From Anas platyrhynchos (lineage: Eukaryota; Chordata; Aves; Anseriformes; Anatidae): 64,000 bases of DNA. Under the pieces are notes generated by a model. That model had not been told where the DNA came from. It searched no databases and was given only the letters and a program-made list of their open reading frames with translations. This document shows positions 51,848 to 64,000 of this stretch, one piece after another. Made by a program: the position numbers and the translations under genes. Location: positions 20,348,001-20,412,000 of the forward strand of contig NC_092592.1 of assembly GCF_047663525.1 (NCBI RefSeq), read 5' to 3'. Position 1 is the stretch's first letter. Each line of letters starts with the position of its first letter.

Positions 51848-54800
51848 CTGAAGGAAGAAAGGGCACAAAACAGTCTCCACAAAGGCCCTACCTCATGACA
51901 AAGACTTGCCATCTCGCTTTTGGGCCATCTGTGGGAAAAGAAAACCTCCAGCACACGTACAACAGGGAAGGTAACTAACCACTGCACCCGATTAAGACAA
52001 AACAGTGAAGTCTTCAGTCATCCACAAAGCCAATGACCCACATAATATAGAGCAGCCTGATCCTTTTGGTTTCCCCGCTGCCAGTGAGGAAGATGCCTCT
52101 CACATGTACTGCTGCTCAGTCTGCTTCCTTCATTTATTGGCAAAGGTTTCAGAAAAGTGAACCTCTGCACAACACACCCACCTCTGGGCTGCCACAAATA
52201 GAAGACCAAGTTTGCTGTGTCCGTTCACAGCACATCTCTACTTCCACCATAATCAATCTGGTATACGCTCATTCCGTGTGTGGGCCAATATACCTGAGCA
52301 GCATCCCTTGCTAAGCTAAGCTGTATCACCTCATTTTCTGAGGATGGATGAGGAACAGATGCGGCTGCTGCTCAACCAACCATCTTCAATTTAAACAAGG
52401 GAAGATGAGTAGGAACACCTGATGTCAGTACACCTCTCAGCTAGCATCTATGGTATGGTGCCAGCAATGGTCTGAGAGCTGATTAGCACAATTTACAACC
52501 AAATAAAACCCATGCTAAGCTCCTTTTGCAAAAAAGTGGGTCTGATCTTCACTGGTAAACAACACAGCGAGATCTGATGACATCTCATCACACTGGGATA
52601 TTGGCAGGGAATCAGCTTACCTGTGCTGTGTTTTGCCTGGAAACCTTTTCTTTGCACAGAAGCATCAGAGTAAAACCTAAGGAACATCTTGTTGGTAGAA
52701 GCTACCACAGGGTCTGGTTTCTTGCTGCCACAGAAGCGACCGAGGATAGGTGACTTGCTGTTGGGCCCATCATACATTTCCAAGTGGTCATAGGCACATT
52801 CTTGGTGCTGTTCAATCTCAAACTCATTGAAGATCTACAGCAAGAATAAGGCAAATGACAGAGACACTTACAATTCTGAGCATGTTTCTCCCCTGGCACT
52901 CCCATTCTCTGGTCACTCACTACTTTCACTCGGTGGCCAGATGTTGCAGAGATATTCCAGGTGCACTCTTTCCGGCTTGGGTACTTGTCAGGCCAGTTTG
53001 GACTGCTCATCATTCCCTCTGCACTGCTCAGCTTATGCTCACAACCAGCTTGAGAAAAACAGAGGGAGATCATGAGACAGAGGCATCAAGGTAGGTCTCA
53101 TACAGGAACTGCATCACTGAAATGGCCTACATGCTTCTTCCCGCCCACTGAGACCCTAAGCATGGCAGAACTAGGGGAGGCTTCAGTCACTGGAGAAAGT
53201 CTTTCAGGATTACTGCCCAATTCTGCTGGGTTTGTCCCCCGGAAGGCCTATATGTTTGGCATCCCCTGGTGCAGCCGCACTAGCTGGCTGAGTTAACTGG
53301 TCAGCTGGTGAAAGAAACCAGTTTATTCCCCTGGGCCCCATTAACCTCATCTGCACCCTCACTCCCAAATGTGTTCTCCTGCTCCTCTGTCTCCTCTGCC
53401 CTGCTCCCGGTCACACGGTCTCCAACCCTGCCACCGTGTTGACTGGGAAATGGGTGGAGCTGAAAACAAGCCCTGTTTTTCCTTCCCCAAAGTAGTTTTT
53501 CAGCTAGCAAGGGCTTTTTCAGGGCCCCAGACTGGTACGGCACTTGGCAGCACAAACTAGCTTCCAACATAGGCCTGAAGCACTCTTTGTGTTTGTGGTA
53601 GTTCATCTTTCCTGACTGCAGAGAGCAGGGACCTACCTTCTTTACAATCGTGGCCATTTTCATGCAGCATAAAGCCATTTCTGCACTGGCATACGTAGCT
53701 TCCAAAAGTGTTGATACATTCATGCTGGCAACCACCATTGTCTTTGGAGCATTCGTCCTTGTCTGGGCAAGATCAAACCAATAAATACTGAGTTGCCAGT
53801 GAGAAGCAGACTACCGCCGTCACCAGCCTTGAACCCCATATCCAGACTGGAGAATACAAACACAAGCCTCCAACCCCTATTGCTGGATTAGTCCAGTCAC
53901 CACCTTATTAGCCCATACAGAGTTTTCTTCAACTGTTTCTCAGTCCATAAGATGCATCACAAAAGTGCATTACATAACGCAGGTTTTGAATTATTAAAGA
54001 CTCCCTATCTAAAAGAAACCTAGAGCAACACCTCTTTCTTTTCAAATAGGGACCAGGATAGGAATCACATAGACACATACCAGAGAAGAAGTGGACTTTG
54101 AATCCTTTCTTGGATACCGTGTTGTCTGATTTGAATTCCAGTCTCATGTTGTTGCCGTATGATGTGATTACTTCGGGCTTCTCTGAGCCACAGAATTTGC
54201 CATGCAGCTTGGAGTCAGAAGCCAACCCACTACGAACCTCAACATAGTCGTATTTACACACCTGCCAAGAAGAGGCATTGCACTCAGAATAGAGCATTTC
54301 AGAGAGATGGGACAGGGGCTTGACTGACAGGGAAAGAAAATATCCGTATACGCATACACACTCCTGATTTCCCTTAATTCTCTTTTGTCAGTGTTCTTAC
54401 CCCATTCCCTTGTTGCCCTAGTCTTCCAGCAGGACTGTGTTTATTGGAATAGTAGGGTTTCCATTTAATTTAGGTAAAATAATGAATCCTACCTTATTCA
54501 AGAGCCTAGTGGTATTGAATGAACTTCAGCAGCTTCCCAAATTAAGGAAGAGCCATTTCCAGTGGAGGAAGTGAAACCTGAATGCTTTGTTCAGAATCCA
54601 TCCTGTCCTTGGCAGGGCAGAGAATGGTCTCTTTTCATGGTTATTTGCTTTACCCTTGAAGAACGACCTCTCTACTCATTTCTATTTTCTTACAAAGGCA
54701 GCCCTAGGGAAGGGAGGGATGGGACACCTATTAAGGATGGAGAACACCTACTATTTTGCAGAACTGGCCGAGGAAAGAAGTCCATTTATAACAGAACAAC

Positions 54801-57800
54801 TTTAATTCTCCACTCCCTGGAGAAAGAAGATTCAGACTTCAAGCAGAACAATCAGCATTACTGGCCTATTATACCAAGGGTCAGGAAACAACCAGAAGCT
54901 CCACCAGCAAGTCAGGCTCCTCTGGCTTGTACCCGAAGGATTTACCCAGTCCCAAGTTAGCCAATAGTCACACTTCTGAGATGCAGGGGTTGGTTACGTA
55001 CATCATTGCCTTCCAGATCAAACACTTCAAACTGCAGAGAGATCCGGTATTGAGCTGGAGCTACCACCTGCCAGATGCAGTTTTTATTAGTAGGATATTC
55101 CTTGGGCCATCCAGGGCTAGTAATGGTCCCGTTGAGCTTGGTGATGAAGCCCCCACAGGCAGCTGGAGAGGCAATAAATGAACACAAGGTTTGCTTAGTT
55201 TTATTCAGACACAGAGCTGGCATAATATTGCATTTAGAGAATTAACACAAGGGGGCAGCTTCAATGCAAAGAAGTGCAGCAAGTGTTTTATGGACTTGAT
55301 AGAGCAAAGAGTAATATGAAATCAAGACTGTCGTAGAACCTAACAAAACAAAAATTGCACAAAGCATTTGGAGTTTCACCCAAACTTTCCAACTCACTTG
55401 CTTATTACTCTTAGCACCTCACGAGTTTTAGCAGAGGTAGAACAACCACCTCATCTGGGGGACAATGTGGTCGCATTTACATTTCCCTCCATCAGAGTGG
55501 GCAACACTGTCTAGGCTATCTACCCACACAAATCACCCGTGTTCTGCATGAGAGCAGGTAGCAGTGACAGAAAGGGGAGCCCCACTGTCCTTTCCACGGA
55601 TCTGCACCTGCTGCTGTCTGCTCCGTAACAAAGACATGCTCTGCACTGAGAAGGCAGGATAGCATTAGGCATCCAGCCTAAGAAAGCCAGACCAGGAGCT
55701 TTAGCTGTCAGCTTCCAATGTTCCCCCTACCCCATGTGGTGTATCATGGGAGATCTGCTCTGACCAAGGACAACAGTTTTTAGAGGGATTTAGCAGTAAA
55801 CAATCACTCTATTTTCAGTTTTTCTCACTAAACTTAATGTTAACAAAAATAACTTTGGAGGGAGTTGATGGGGAGGTGGGATAAACAGAACCAGAGATGT
55901 TGGAGGGAAAAGGAGAATCATCTCCAAGCTTGTTCAATTCCTTTGTTATCTGTAGTACCCACCCTACGGAGAGATGCCTCAATCTCTACATCACCCACCT
56001 TCACAGCTCCTTTTATCAGCTGTCAACTCATAGCCAGGCTCGCAGGTGCACTTGTAGCTGCCCAGTGTGTTCTCACAGTGCTGCTCACACCCACCATTAT
56101 CCGGCAGAGAACATTCATCCATCTCTGTCAGGAGAAAACCAGAAAAAGTCACACTTCCCTCACATTCCTCAGGCAACACTTTTGGACAGAAGGATAGTAC
56201 ATAGAGGTTTCGTTTTCTGGTTTCTGTTTGTGGATTCACTATGAACAAAGTAGAGCATTCCTTTGTTGCTCCGCACTTGGACACAGTATAATAGCTTCTA
56301 ATCTGGCTGTTAAATTATGTGCTTGAGAGGAAAGAGAGGTGTTCTCTCCTACAATCATAAAACAAACAAACAAAAAACTGTAAATAGTCTTCACAATGGG
56401 AGGGACATGAATTCTCACGTCCTGGCCACGGGCAGCTATATTTCACTAAGTATTGTCTTTCCACTAATATTTGCCATCAGGTAGAAAGGCACAACATGAG
56501 CATAAGTCAAACACATCACAACTAATACTTTAACCATGTACAGAATATGTATATGTATGCTTCAGTGATATAAACAACCTGTTACCAAAACGAAGATAAG
56601 TAACGAAGCACAACCTTAGAGCTTTCCCTTGAGATATACACGAAAGGTTGGACAAGAATTAATTGTTCTTCATATCTTCTTGACATTCTCTCTCGGACAT
56701 GATCAATGACTTACCCTCTCTGAGGTGCTTGCAGGTTTATTTTCTCTGAGAAGTTAGAAGTTACCACTGCAACTTGTCACAAGGCATAAATTTAAAATCA
56801 ATTTTTCTTTTGTTTTAAGCTGAGTTATTTTCTTTCAGTGTTGTAAGACATGTGATTTATGCTCTATTTCTTTCATAGTATATTAGGGCAAAGCTGACCC
56901 ATTGGCTCAATCAGGTATGGATGGTAGTCTGAGTGCCTGCAGAGACATCCAATTTGTTCATTTATTTTGTTCAGGGAGTGGCTGGTACTCACACAACATC
57001 CCTCTGGATATGGAGGTAGTCTGCAGACTTCAGATCCCAGCTTGGGATTCCACACAGACTATGGGTATGTCTACCCAGCTTTTGCAAACCATCATCAGCT
57101 CTGCTCACAGTGCAAGTTGGCTAGAAAATGTGTAACTGTGGCTACTGTGGTGCTTGGCCAAAGCAAAGACACTTACGCTCCTCAGCTGGACTGACTAGCA
57201 GGGACTCAGCAACACCCTTAACATCCACAAACTGCATTGTTCTTGTTCATACATGCAAGTTTGAGCAGACTTTGCAAATTCTAGTCTGCCAGCAAAAATT
57301 GCACAGACAATACCTATGTCTGCACCTGTACTAACAATTCACTCTAAGCAGTTTTATACTCCTGCCACAATCACCCTGCACTACCAGCTCCTGAAAGAAC
57401 CCAACGTGTCTTGAGGAAGAAATACTATCCGTATCTCTATGGAACCTGAGAAATTTAACCCAGGCACTCTGAGAATTGTCCAGGGACTGGAATGAAACAT
57501 CACAGTATTTGTCAGTGATCTTGTAAACACCCTTAATACAAAGCCACAAGTTGAATTAGAAATAAATAAAGGACTTATGCAATCCAAATATTGGCATTGC
57601 AGCTATTAGGTACTACCTCACAGCAACTGCATCAGTTTATTTTCATCAGGGTATATTGCATCAGGGTATTTTTCCAAATAGTTATATATTTGGTTTCTGC
57701 CTCTATCAAGCCAGGGTGCTGGTAAAGAACCATGTCTTGGATTCAGCTTTTAAGAAAAATCTTTGTCTTCATTCGCATCTTCCTGAAAAGGATCTCAGAT

Positions 57801-60800
57801 TAGGAACATGTTTGTTTCTAAAAGCGTTCTAAAATTTTCATTGTGATTCTACTTATATTTCAATTTACCTTCTTTCCAACAGATACTTTTGGAATAGAAC
57901 TAAAGCAGAGGGTTATTTTTAACACTCTTTATACAGTACTAATGCCTTCTTTGAAAATATCAGGATCCCCTGGCACAAATAAATGGGGGTCACAGTCTAG
58001 TGGAGTAGTGTGTGATAATTTTCTGAAAGACTATGTAACAAGTGAAAATAAGATCACAGGCTAATACCTGTGTTACTCCAAACAAGGTGCTAGTGTCTGT
58101 GCTCGTGATGACCCATCAAAGAAAGGCTGCCCTTTTTTGAGGGTGATCATGAGTAAGGTGATGTTCATGCCTCATCATCAAACCTTTCTATACACTCAAA
58201 GCAACTTGTGTATAGACTTGATTTTGGCAGTTGTACAGATAAGTCGAAAAGCTTTTAACTGAAAGCAGATAAAATGCTAACTTCAGTTTGGCAGTAGGTT
58301 AGGGGATGAGTGGTCCCCAAGTTCAACCTTGAGAGGTACCAGAGATCACATACCTTTAAAGAAATTTGCTGCAAAGCCTGCTTTATTGATGGTTGCATCA
58401 GATGTAAACTTCATCCATACTTTATTTGAGCTGGACTTGATATCTCCTGGCTTCTCATAGCCACAGAATTGACCGATCAATGGGCTGTATTCAGTGAGGC
58501 CATCTCGGATCTCCAGGTAGTCATAGGAACATGTGTCATGCCATTCAATCTGCAAATAGAAAAGGGTGGGCCTATAGCTCATTAGCATGACAGCTGAGTC
58601 AGGATCGCTACCCAGTTAGACACTGGCCAGAGATCAGCTTTGAAAGCAGCATTCCAAACTGGTCACAACGAGCTGCATATCTCATGGCTGCTGTCACTCC
58701 TGCAGCTGAAATCACATTCAAACACGGATACATCTCAGGTCTACAACTATTTCATGGCTACCCTCCAGTGAAACTCAGTCCTTTACTTTTTCTATGACAA
58801 GCTACTTTTTCATGAGAAGCTCTAAGTAATAGAGAAGAGCAACTACAAACAAATGTGCTCAAGGAATAGCCTTGGGGTTACAGTCAGGGAGTAGTGGTGT
58901 CAGCTCTTTCTTGGACAATCACAGTAAGGGTGCACAAGCCACAGCAAACAATTAGTTAGATGGGATTTATGTACAAACCCAGGTCCTGTCCACTCCTGAC
59001 TGTGACTAACACATTAGTAATCAGAAATAGATCATCAAGCACTTAAGAGCGTAAGACATCCTATAATAGTAGAAAATCTTTTTGAGCTTTTCACGGACTG
59101 TCTGCCATGTGGAAGTGTGATGTTTCTTTGGATAGTTACAAACACCCTGGAATCTGCCAAGTCCCAGTAACGCCAATGGGAGGTTTTTTGCTTGGATTGT
59201 GAACATTCAATTTCATTTGACCAGAGTGAAGTATTAAGCACTCGTGAATCCCCTAGTTAACATAATCAGCAATTTTGTGCCCCTTCTTATTCTTCCTATC
59301 TGGACTAACGGTTTTTGAAAACTCATCATATTTTAAACTTGGCTTCAAAATTTCTGAGCAAACTTCTGGTGAGGATAAATAATGGTCTGAACTTTTTTTA
59401 AAAAAATCTTTAAGTTAGTATTATTATTTATATTACTTCCCTTTTAATTTTAAAGGACCTAAAGAGCTGAAACAATATCTATTCAAGAGCTTACAATGCC
59501 ATTTCTCACCTCAAAGGCTTGGAACGTGATTCCTATGTGAAAGCCCTCAGAAACTGTGATCTTCCATATGCACTCTTTGGAAGGTCTGTAGTCATCTGGG
59601 TAATTAGGAGATTGGATCTGGCCAGCATCTTTGTGAATTTCTCCACCACAAATAGCTTCGTAAAAAACAAGCATCAAAAACATGACATTGCAGGGGTAAA
59701 GCCTGCTCCATAGTTAGCATTCTTCCTCATTCAAATCTGAATCAGTAACACTTCTTGCACAAAGGCAACACAAATGTCATGGCAGGTTTTAAAAATCTAA
59801 CATTACGTCTTTAATAGCATCTCCGGTTGTGCTGTACCAACCTCTTTAGAAGGCGAACTCACTGAGACAAAGAATTTTATGGATTTGTGTGTTTCACACT
59901 CTAGGTCACCTCCATAACTGCTCAACACCTACAATTAGTAATAAGGACCACGAAAAGATGGAAGGAAAAAAACAAACAACAACAAAAAAAAAACGAACAG
60001 CTGCAAATCTAATCCAACCACAAGATGGCAGTATTAACAAGCGTGAGTTGAGCTGTTCACCAGGAGACCATCAGGATGACTCCGTGCATGAAAAATTAAG
60101 TTTGTGCTAGATGAAAAAATGAATAAAGATCAAGACCAAGAACAGATAACTTAATACAAAATCTGTTTTCATACAAAAATAGAAGAGACCTCAAAGACAA
60201 TAGCAATTCAGCATAGTGGCAAGCAGGAGAGATGCCTGAAAACCGAAAGAAAGCATCACCCCAGTCTTCAAGAAGGGCAAGAAAGAGAACCCAGAGAACT
60301 TCAGGCCAGTCAGCCTCTCCTCAGTCCCTGGAAAGGTGATGGAAAAACTTATCCTGGAGGAATCTTTAAGCATGTGGAAGACAAGAAGGTGATCAGGACT
60401 AGTCAGCATAATAGATTCACCAGAGGGAAATCACGCTTAACCAACCTAATTGCCTTCTGTGATGGGACAACTGGCTGGACAGATGACAGAACAGTGGATG
60501 TTGTCTGCCTGGACTTCAGCAAGGCTTTTGACACCATCTCCCATGACATCCTCATAGGCAAGCTCAGTCAGTGCAGGCTGGATGAGTGGATGGTGAGTTG
60601 GACTGAGAACTGGCTGGATGGCAGGTCTCAGTAGAATGTCATGAGCGGCAGTCTAGTTAGAGACCTATAGCTAGTGGTGTCCACCAGGGGTCAATACTGG
60701 GTCTGGTATTGTTTAACTGAGTGATAAATTAAACCAGTGACTTGGATGAATGAATAGAGTGCCTCCTCAGCAGGTTTGCTGAATATACAAAACAGGAAGA

Positions 60801-63800
60801 AGTAGCTGATACTGCAGAGTGCTGTGCTGCTATTCGGAAGGATCTCAACAGGCTGGAGAGATGGGCAGACAGGAACCTCTTGGAATTTAACAAAGGCAAG
60901 TGCAAGGTCCTGCATCTGGAGGGAGTTAGCTGTGCGGATATGAGCCTTCTTACGTCCTAAAAATTGCTTACAGCGGGTAACATTGTCTTGGTTTTGTTTT
61001 GTGAGTTGCTGATATTTAACTGCAACCTATTTAAAAGAAGCACTTCACTAGTGCAGTGCTAACTTCTTTCTTAGAGAATCAGAGCTAAGGCACAACCAAG
61101 TAGCTGCACCTGAAATTCAGCTGCAGAACACAATTCAGATTGTAGTTCAAGGTCACATATTCAGAACTACAAGTGGTGCTAGAACCTCCGAGGCACCCTT
61201 TAGTGAACTGTATTCCCACCTAACAGAAAGAGAACTACAAGAGCCAAAAAAAGTGACAGTCTTTTTTCTTTTTTTAATGGCTATAAAACTGTCAGCCTGC
61301 AAACAGTTTTTTCTCTACCCATGGCAGTAGTTCACACTAATATTCAGTTAAGTGGTTAACTGTACTGGAAGAGTTTAACTGCTAAATTAAAAGAACATCT
61401 GTTGACAGAGCCTGAGAAGGCAATAACAATGATAAATTTGAGGCTGCCAGCAGTCCTATAGGACAAAACCACCAGCATCTTCTCCATTTTGAATATAACA
61501 AAAGAAAAGGAACAATATGACTGAAAAAAATGAGGACATTTTCACTAAACTGACTTCCTGTCTTTTACTGTACAATAATTCTACCATTACCTGGCTATGT
61601 GCTTCTACCTCTTTTCTCCCATCTATTTAAAACCTTAGAGACAAGAACTGGAGGAATCTAATCCAAAAATCAGTCCTCACCCACAGAACTCCCAGCAAAG
61701 TTTGAATGCATGGAAGTTTAGATGCACTCCCAGAAAAGAAGAGGACAGAGAAGCAGTGGTAAGACCCACCTTTACTTTTCAATATGTGACGGAGAAGAGT
61801 TCAAAAGAAAAAGAGTAACTAACAACAATGCAGAAAACTTTACAACAAAAAATAACAGAAAATTAAAGACTTCAGAGCAGTCTCTCTTGGAAATCAAAAT
61901 TACCCTTATTGCCTAGACACAGAAGTCATAAAGCATCCAAACTACTTGACAATGAAGGCAAGAAACAAGCTATTATCTATCTGCAGTTGAATCAGAGGGA
62001 AATTGAGATTGTGGAGGATTTTTGGAAACTCTCCCACTTCAGCAAATAAAATATCCAGAGAGATGCAGACAATCTCATTACCTGCTCCTCTAACAAGATG
62101 AGGCTGAGTTAAGAAAAGAAAAGTGGGCCATCACTTCTACAAACTGGCTTCCACAAGTCATAATCTGTACTTGCTCTCAGAATTGGCAATAGATTTCCCA
62201 CCTTTCCAAAGGGAAGTTGCTTACAGGAAAGGATTACATAGAAAGCTGAAACCCTGAAGAAGCAGGAAAATATGAACAGTCAGAGGGACGCAAAGTCTGA
62301 CCCACTAGATACACATACCATTTCCATTTGCTCTCCTCAGAAATTAAGGGAAACAATTATTGCTCATCTTTAATGAACCTATAGGGGTCACTTATTCATT
62401 AATAGGATATACGGACAGTTATCCAAAGAAAATGAAGTTTTGCAAACTGACTTTTGGTTGTAGCAAATACATACATACATATATACATACGTATATATAT
62501 AAAAGAACACTTCAATATCACTTATCAATATAAACCATGATGCCATATGAACACACATCATGAAGAACAGAGAAGTTGCTTCCCAAGAACATTCCTTGTG
62601 TTTCTTTTTTCTTTCAAAGTTAGAGCAGACACAGTGGGTTATCCTCCAGTGCAAAGAACTAAGCTGACTGGCCCACAAAAGCAATAAACCTAAATAAAAC
62701 AGTCTATTAGAGACCCACTAATATGATCACTTCTCATTCATGTGAACTACCATAAAAGGGGTGTTACAAACCGCATGGTCCAGGCAATAGCTGCTTCTCA
62801 GGAGAAACATAAAAATCAAGCAAGCTACCTCTGCCTCTGGCCAACAATTCCTGCAGAAAACAGACATTTCTTCTGCGTAAAGTATGTGCCAACCGCACTC
62901 TGTTGTGAAGTCCTGATATGCTTTATTTGCACCTCTCCAACAGTCCTGCATTTTCTTTCCTTTCCTCTGTTAATATCATTATTCATGAGTATATTGGAAG
63001 CCCAGTGCTGAGTGTCCAATGTCATGCTTGTTCCTGCAGCTGCAGAAAGATGATGTATCATTGGTACCATTCCACTCAAACTCACTACTGCTGAGGACAC
63101 TGGTACTTCTAAGAAAATGCCTGTTGCTCAGAGAACAATGAAAGCTTTTAATATATCTTAGAACTGTTATTGTCAAAAATAAGTATATATGGAAAGGGGA
63201 TGTTACTAGTGACTTTGCTCCTCCTTTGAAGCAGTCTCAGCATTCCAGTGTCATGCAAACTTTGAAAGTACCTGATCTGCAGAAAATGTGTCATGCTAAT
63301 TTCTAATCTTCTGTAAGTAAAACACAAGGGAGAAACCAAAGCACAGGCTTTGCATTTGAGTTAAGCAAAAAAACACCAACAAAATAAGCTGCATTAAGTA
63401 ATGTAAAGCATATGGCCTAAAACAGAACTTTGTTAAATTACTAGAAGCAACCCTTGCTACATATAACAAGGCTGCTTGCAGAGGCTGCTTAGGGCAAACA
63501 GCACCCTGGCTTATGAGCAGAAGCCATCACCCTGTGCTGCTATCCTATTCTCCAGAAAAAATGTGACGATCTGGTTGGAAGATCCATATCTTGGTCTGCT
63601 GAAACAGTCCACAAATTCTGACAATTCCCATAAAAGCAAGAGTGGGTTCTGTGTCTAACTACACGGTGAAGCTGAACTCCTAGTGACTCCAAAAATCCCT
63701 GCATCCTGTTCTGACTGCTCCATGCAATGCAACATACTTCTAGCTAGAGGCTGTACCTTCATAGACCACAAAGAAGCCTTTGCCCAGGATGTTACTGCTG

Positions 63801-63873
63801 CTCCGGAACTCGATCCACAGCCTGCTGTCCGTGGAGATTACTGGATCAGGGATCTTGTCACCACAAAATCTAC
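50026..63873 (-). CDS. TLL2: Tolloid-like protein 2 (astacin/CUB/EGF metalloprotease), 3' eleven coding exons
   Basis: Exons: 63873-63757, 59655-59510, 58549-58354, 56124-55999, 55162-55002, 54261-54081, 53762-53637, 53048-52921, 52834-52621, 51847-51597 and 50160-50026. All borders are AG/GT and the phases join into 592 residues plus stop. The order is second half of CUB1, CUB2, EGF1, CUB3, EGF2, CUB4, CUB5 and a C-terminus [10 protein letters not shown], the exact layout of BMP1/TLL1/TLL2. Propeptide, astacin catalytic domain and first half of CUB1 lie right of the window. The family is secreted and cleaves procollagens, chordin and pro-lysyl oxidase; CUB and EGF domains set substrate choice and calcium binding. 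TLL2 rather than TLL1 or BMP1 is chosen because an OPALIN-like gene lies immediately 3', as in human. Every domain keeps its cysteines, so the gene looks intact here. Confidence 0.93.
50580..50762. repeat. TA-only tract of about 180 bp
   Basis: Only A and T for roughly 183 bases: (TA)n runs broken by single AA or TT steps. It lies in the last intron of TLL2, 420 bp from the terminal exon. It is strongly self-complementary. Confidence 0.95.
52621..53048 (-). CDS. TLL2: TLL2: CUB4 (two exons)
   Basis: Exon 53048-52921 ([20 protein letters not shown]) and exon 52834-52621 ([32 protein letters not shown]). The phase-0 split falls after GHRVKV. Confidence 0.93.
53637..53762 (-). CDS. TLL2: TLL2: calcium-binding EGF2
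   Basis: Encodes [20 protein letters not shown] through HDCKE. It has the same length (126 bp) and phase as EGF1. Confidence 0.95.
54081..55162 (-). CDS. TLL2: TLL2: CUB3 (two exons)
   Basis: Exon 55162-55002 ([23 protein letters not shown] is a possible glycosylation site) and exon 54261-54081 ([32 protein letters not shown]). Phase-0 internal split. Confidence 0.94.
55999..56124 (-). CDS. TLL2: TLL2: calcium-binding EGF1
   Basis: The 126-bp exon is phase 1 at both ends and encodes [20 protein letters not shown] and onward to RSCE. Six cysteines and the CxNxxxxYxC hydroxylation/calcium motif are present. Confidence 0.95.
58354..59655 (-). CDS. TLL2: TLL2: CUB2 (two exons)
   Basis: Exon 59655-59510 ([20 protein letters not shown]) and exon 58549-58354 ([20 protein letters not shown], then [12 protein letters not shown]). 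The four CUB cysteines are present. The domain is split by a phase-0 intron and bounded by phase-1 introns. Confidence 0.94.
60240..60940 (+). mobile_element. CR1 LINE fragment (reverse-transcriptase domain), sense
   Basis: The translation contains [39 protein letters not shown] and, near the end, a match to [13 protein letters not shown]. These are CR1 ORF2 motifs, including part of the reverse transcriptase core. In-frame stops and shifts follow. It lies inside the TLL2 intron between CUB1 and CUB2, opposite to the gene. The usual CR1 3' end is missing. Confidence 0.92.
63757..63873 (-). CDS. TLL2: TLL2: end of CUB1
   Basis: Encodes [20 protein letters not shown] through FFVVYE; phase 1 at both ends. 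It is the most 5' TLL2 exon in the window. Confidence 0.92.
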
Positions 63874-64000
63874 CTAGAAGGCAGGAAAGAGACGATCAAG
63901 ATCTCCTGGCTGACTGGCAGCACACCTACTGGTAGCAGGCACCGGTGGTTCTAGGAAGCAAAGAGAATCTGTGGTTAAAGGAGCAGTGCTTGTGTAAAAC

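Noticed and set aside
62467-62505. ATAC/ATAT-rich run
   Set aside because: A short impure microsatellite with no sign of function.

Overview
This is a vertebrate nuclear window with intron-split genes, GT-AG splice sites and no operons. It is almost certainly from a bird. It carries CR1 LINE fragments in both orientations, an avian ERVL-type solo LTR, a compact ZP4-type egg-coat gene, and neighbours resembling chicken chromosome 6. A galliform (chicken or a relative) is my best guess, but the species is inferred.

Layout, left to right. (1) 1027-19952, plus strand: the 3' seven coding exons of a gene whose coiled-coil segment and C-terminus resemble human C8orf58 (DUF4657 family); its start lies left of the window and its 3'UTR probably runs to about 22.45-22.5 kb. 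(2) 28353-23878, minus strand: a complete 12-exon zona pellucida gene, ZP4, with signal peptide, trefoil domain, ZP module, RGKR furin site, transmembrane segment, and a stop codon embedded in its poly(A) signal. (3) 33028-38656, plus strand: a complete 9-exon family-2 cytochrome P450 of CYP2C type, with a TATA box 63-70 bp before the ATG. (4) 40702-44121, minus strand: a small gene reconstructed from exons of 36-144 bp as an avian OPALIN orthologue, the myelin paranodal glycoprotein; its first coding exon is tentative. (5) 63873-50026, minus strand: the 3' eleven coding exons of a tolloid-family metalloprotease, TLL2 by position, covering the end of CUB1 through CUB5 and the stop codon. The protease-domain exons are beyond the right edge.

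The genes do not form a pathway: egg coat, xenobiotic or lipid oxidation, myelin, and extracellular matrix processing. The OPALIN-TLL2 pair, in the same orientation, matches human 10q24.1, and the CYP2C cluster lies nearby in human. ZP4 (human 1q43) and the C8orf58-like gene (human C8orf58 is at 8p21) do not have human counterparts here.

Repeats are sparse, as usual for birds: two internal CR1 pieces (31.34-32.09 kb antisense, 60.24-60.94 kb sense), several CR1 3' tails, a 694-bp LTR at 39.2-39.9 kb, and a TA-only tract of about 180 bp in the last TLL2 intron. I found no tRNA, rRNA or CRISPR array. All exon limits come from reading splice sites and phase by eye. Comparisons with human proteins are from memory and were not run as searches.
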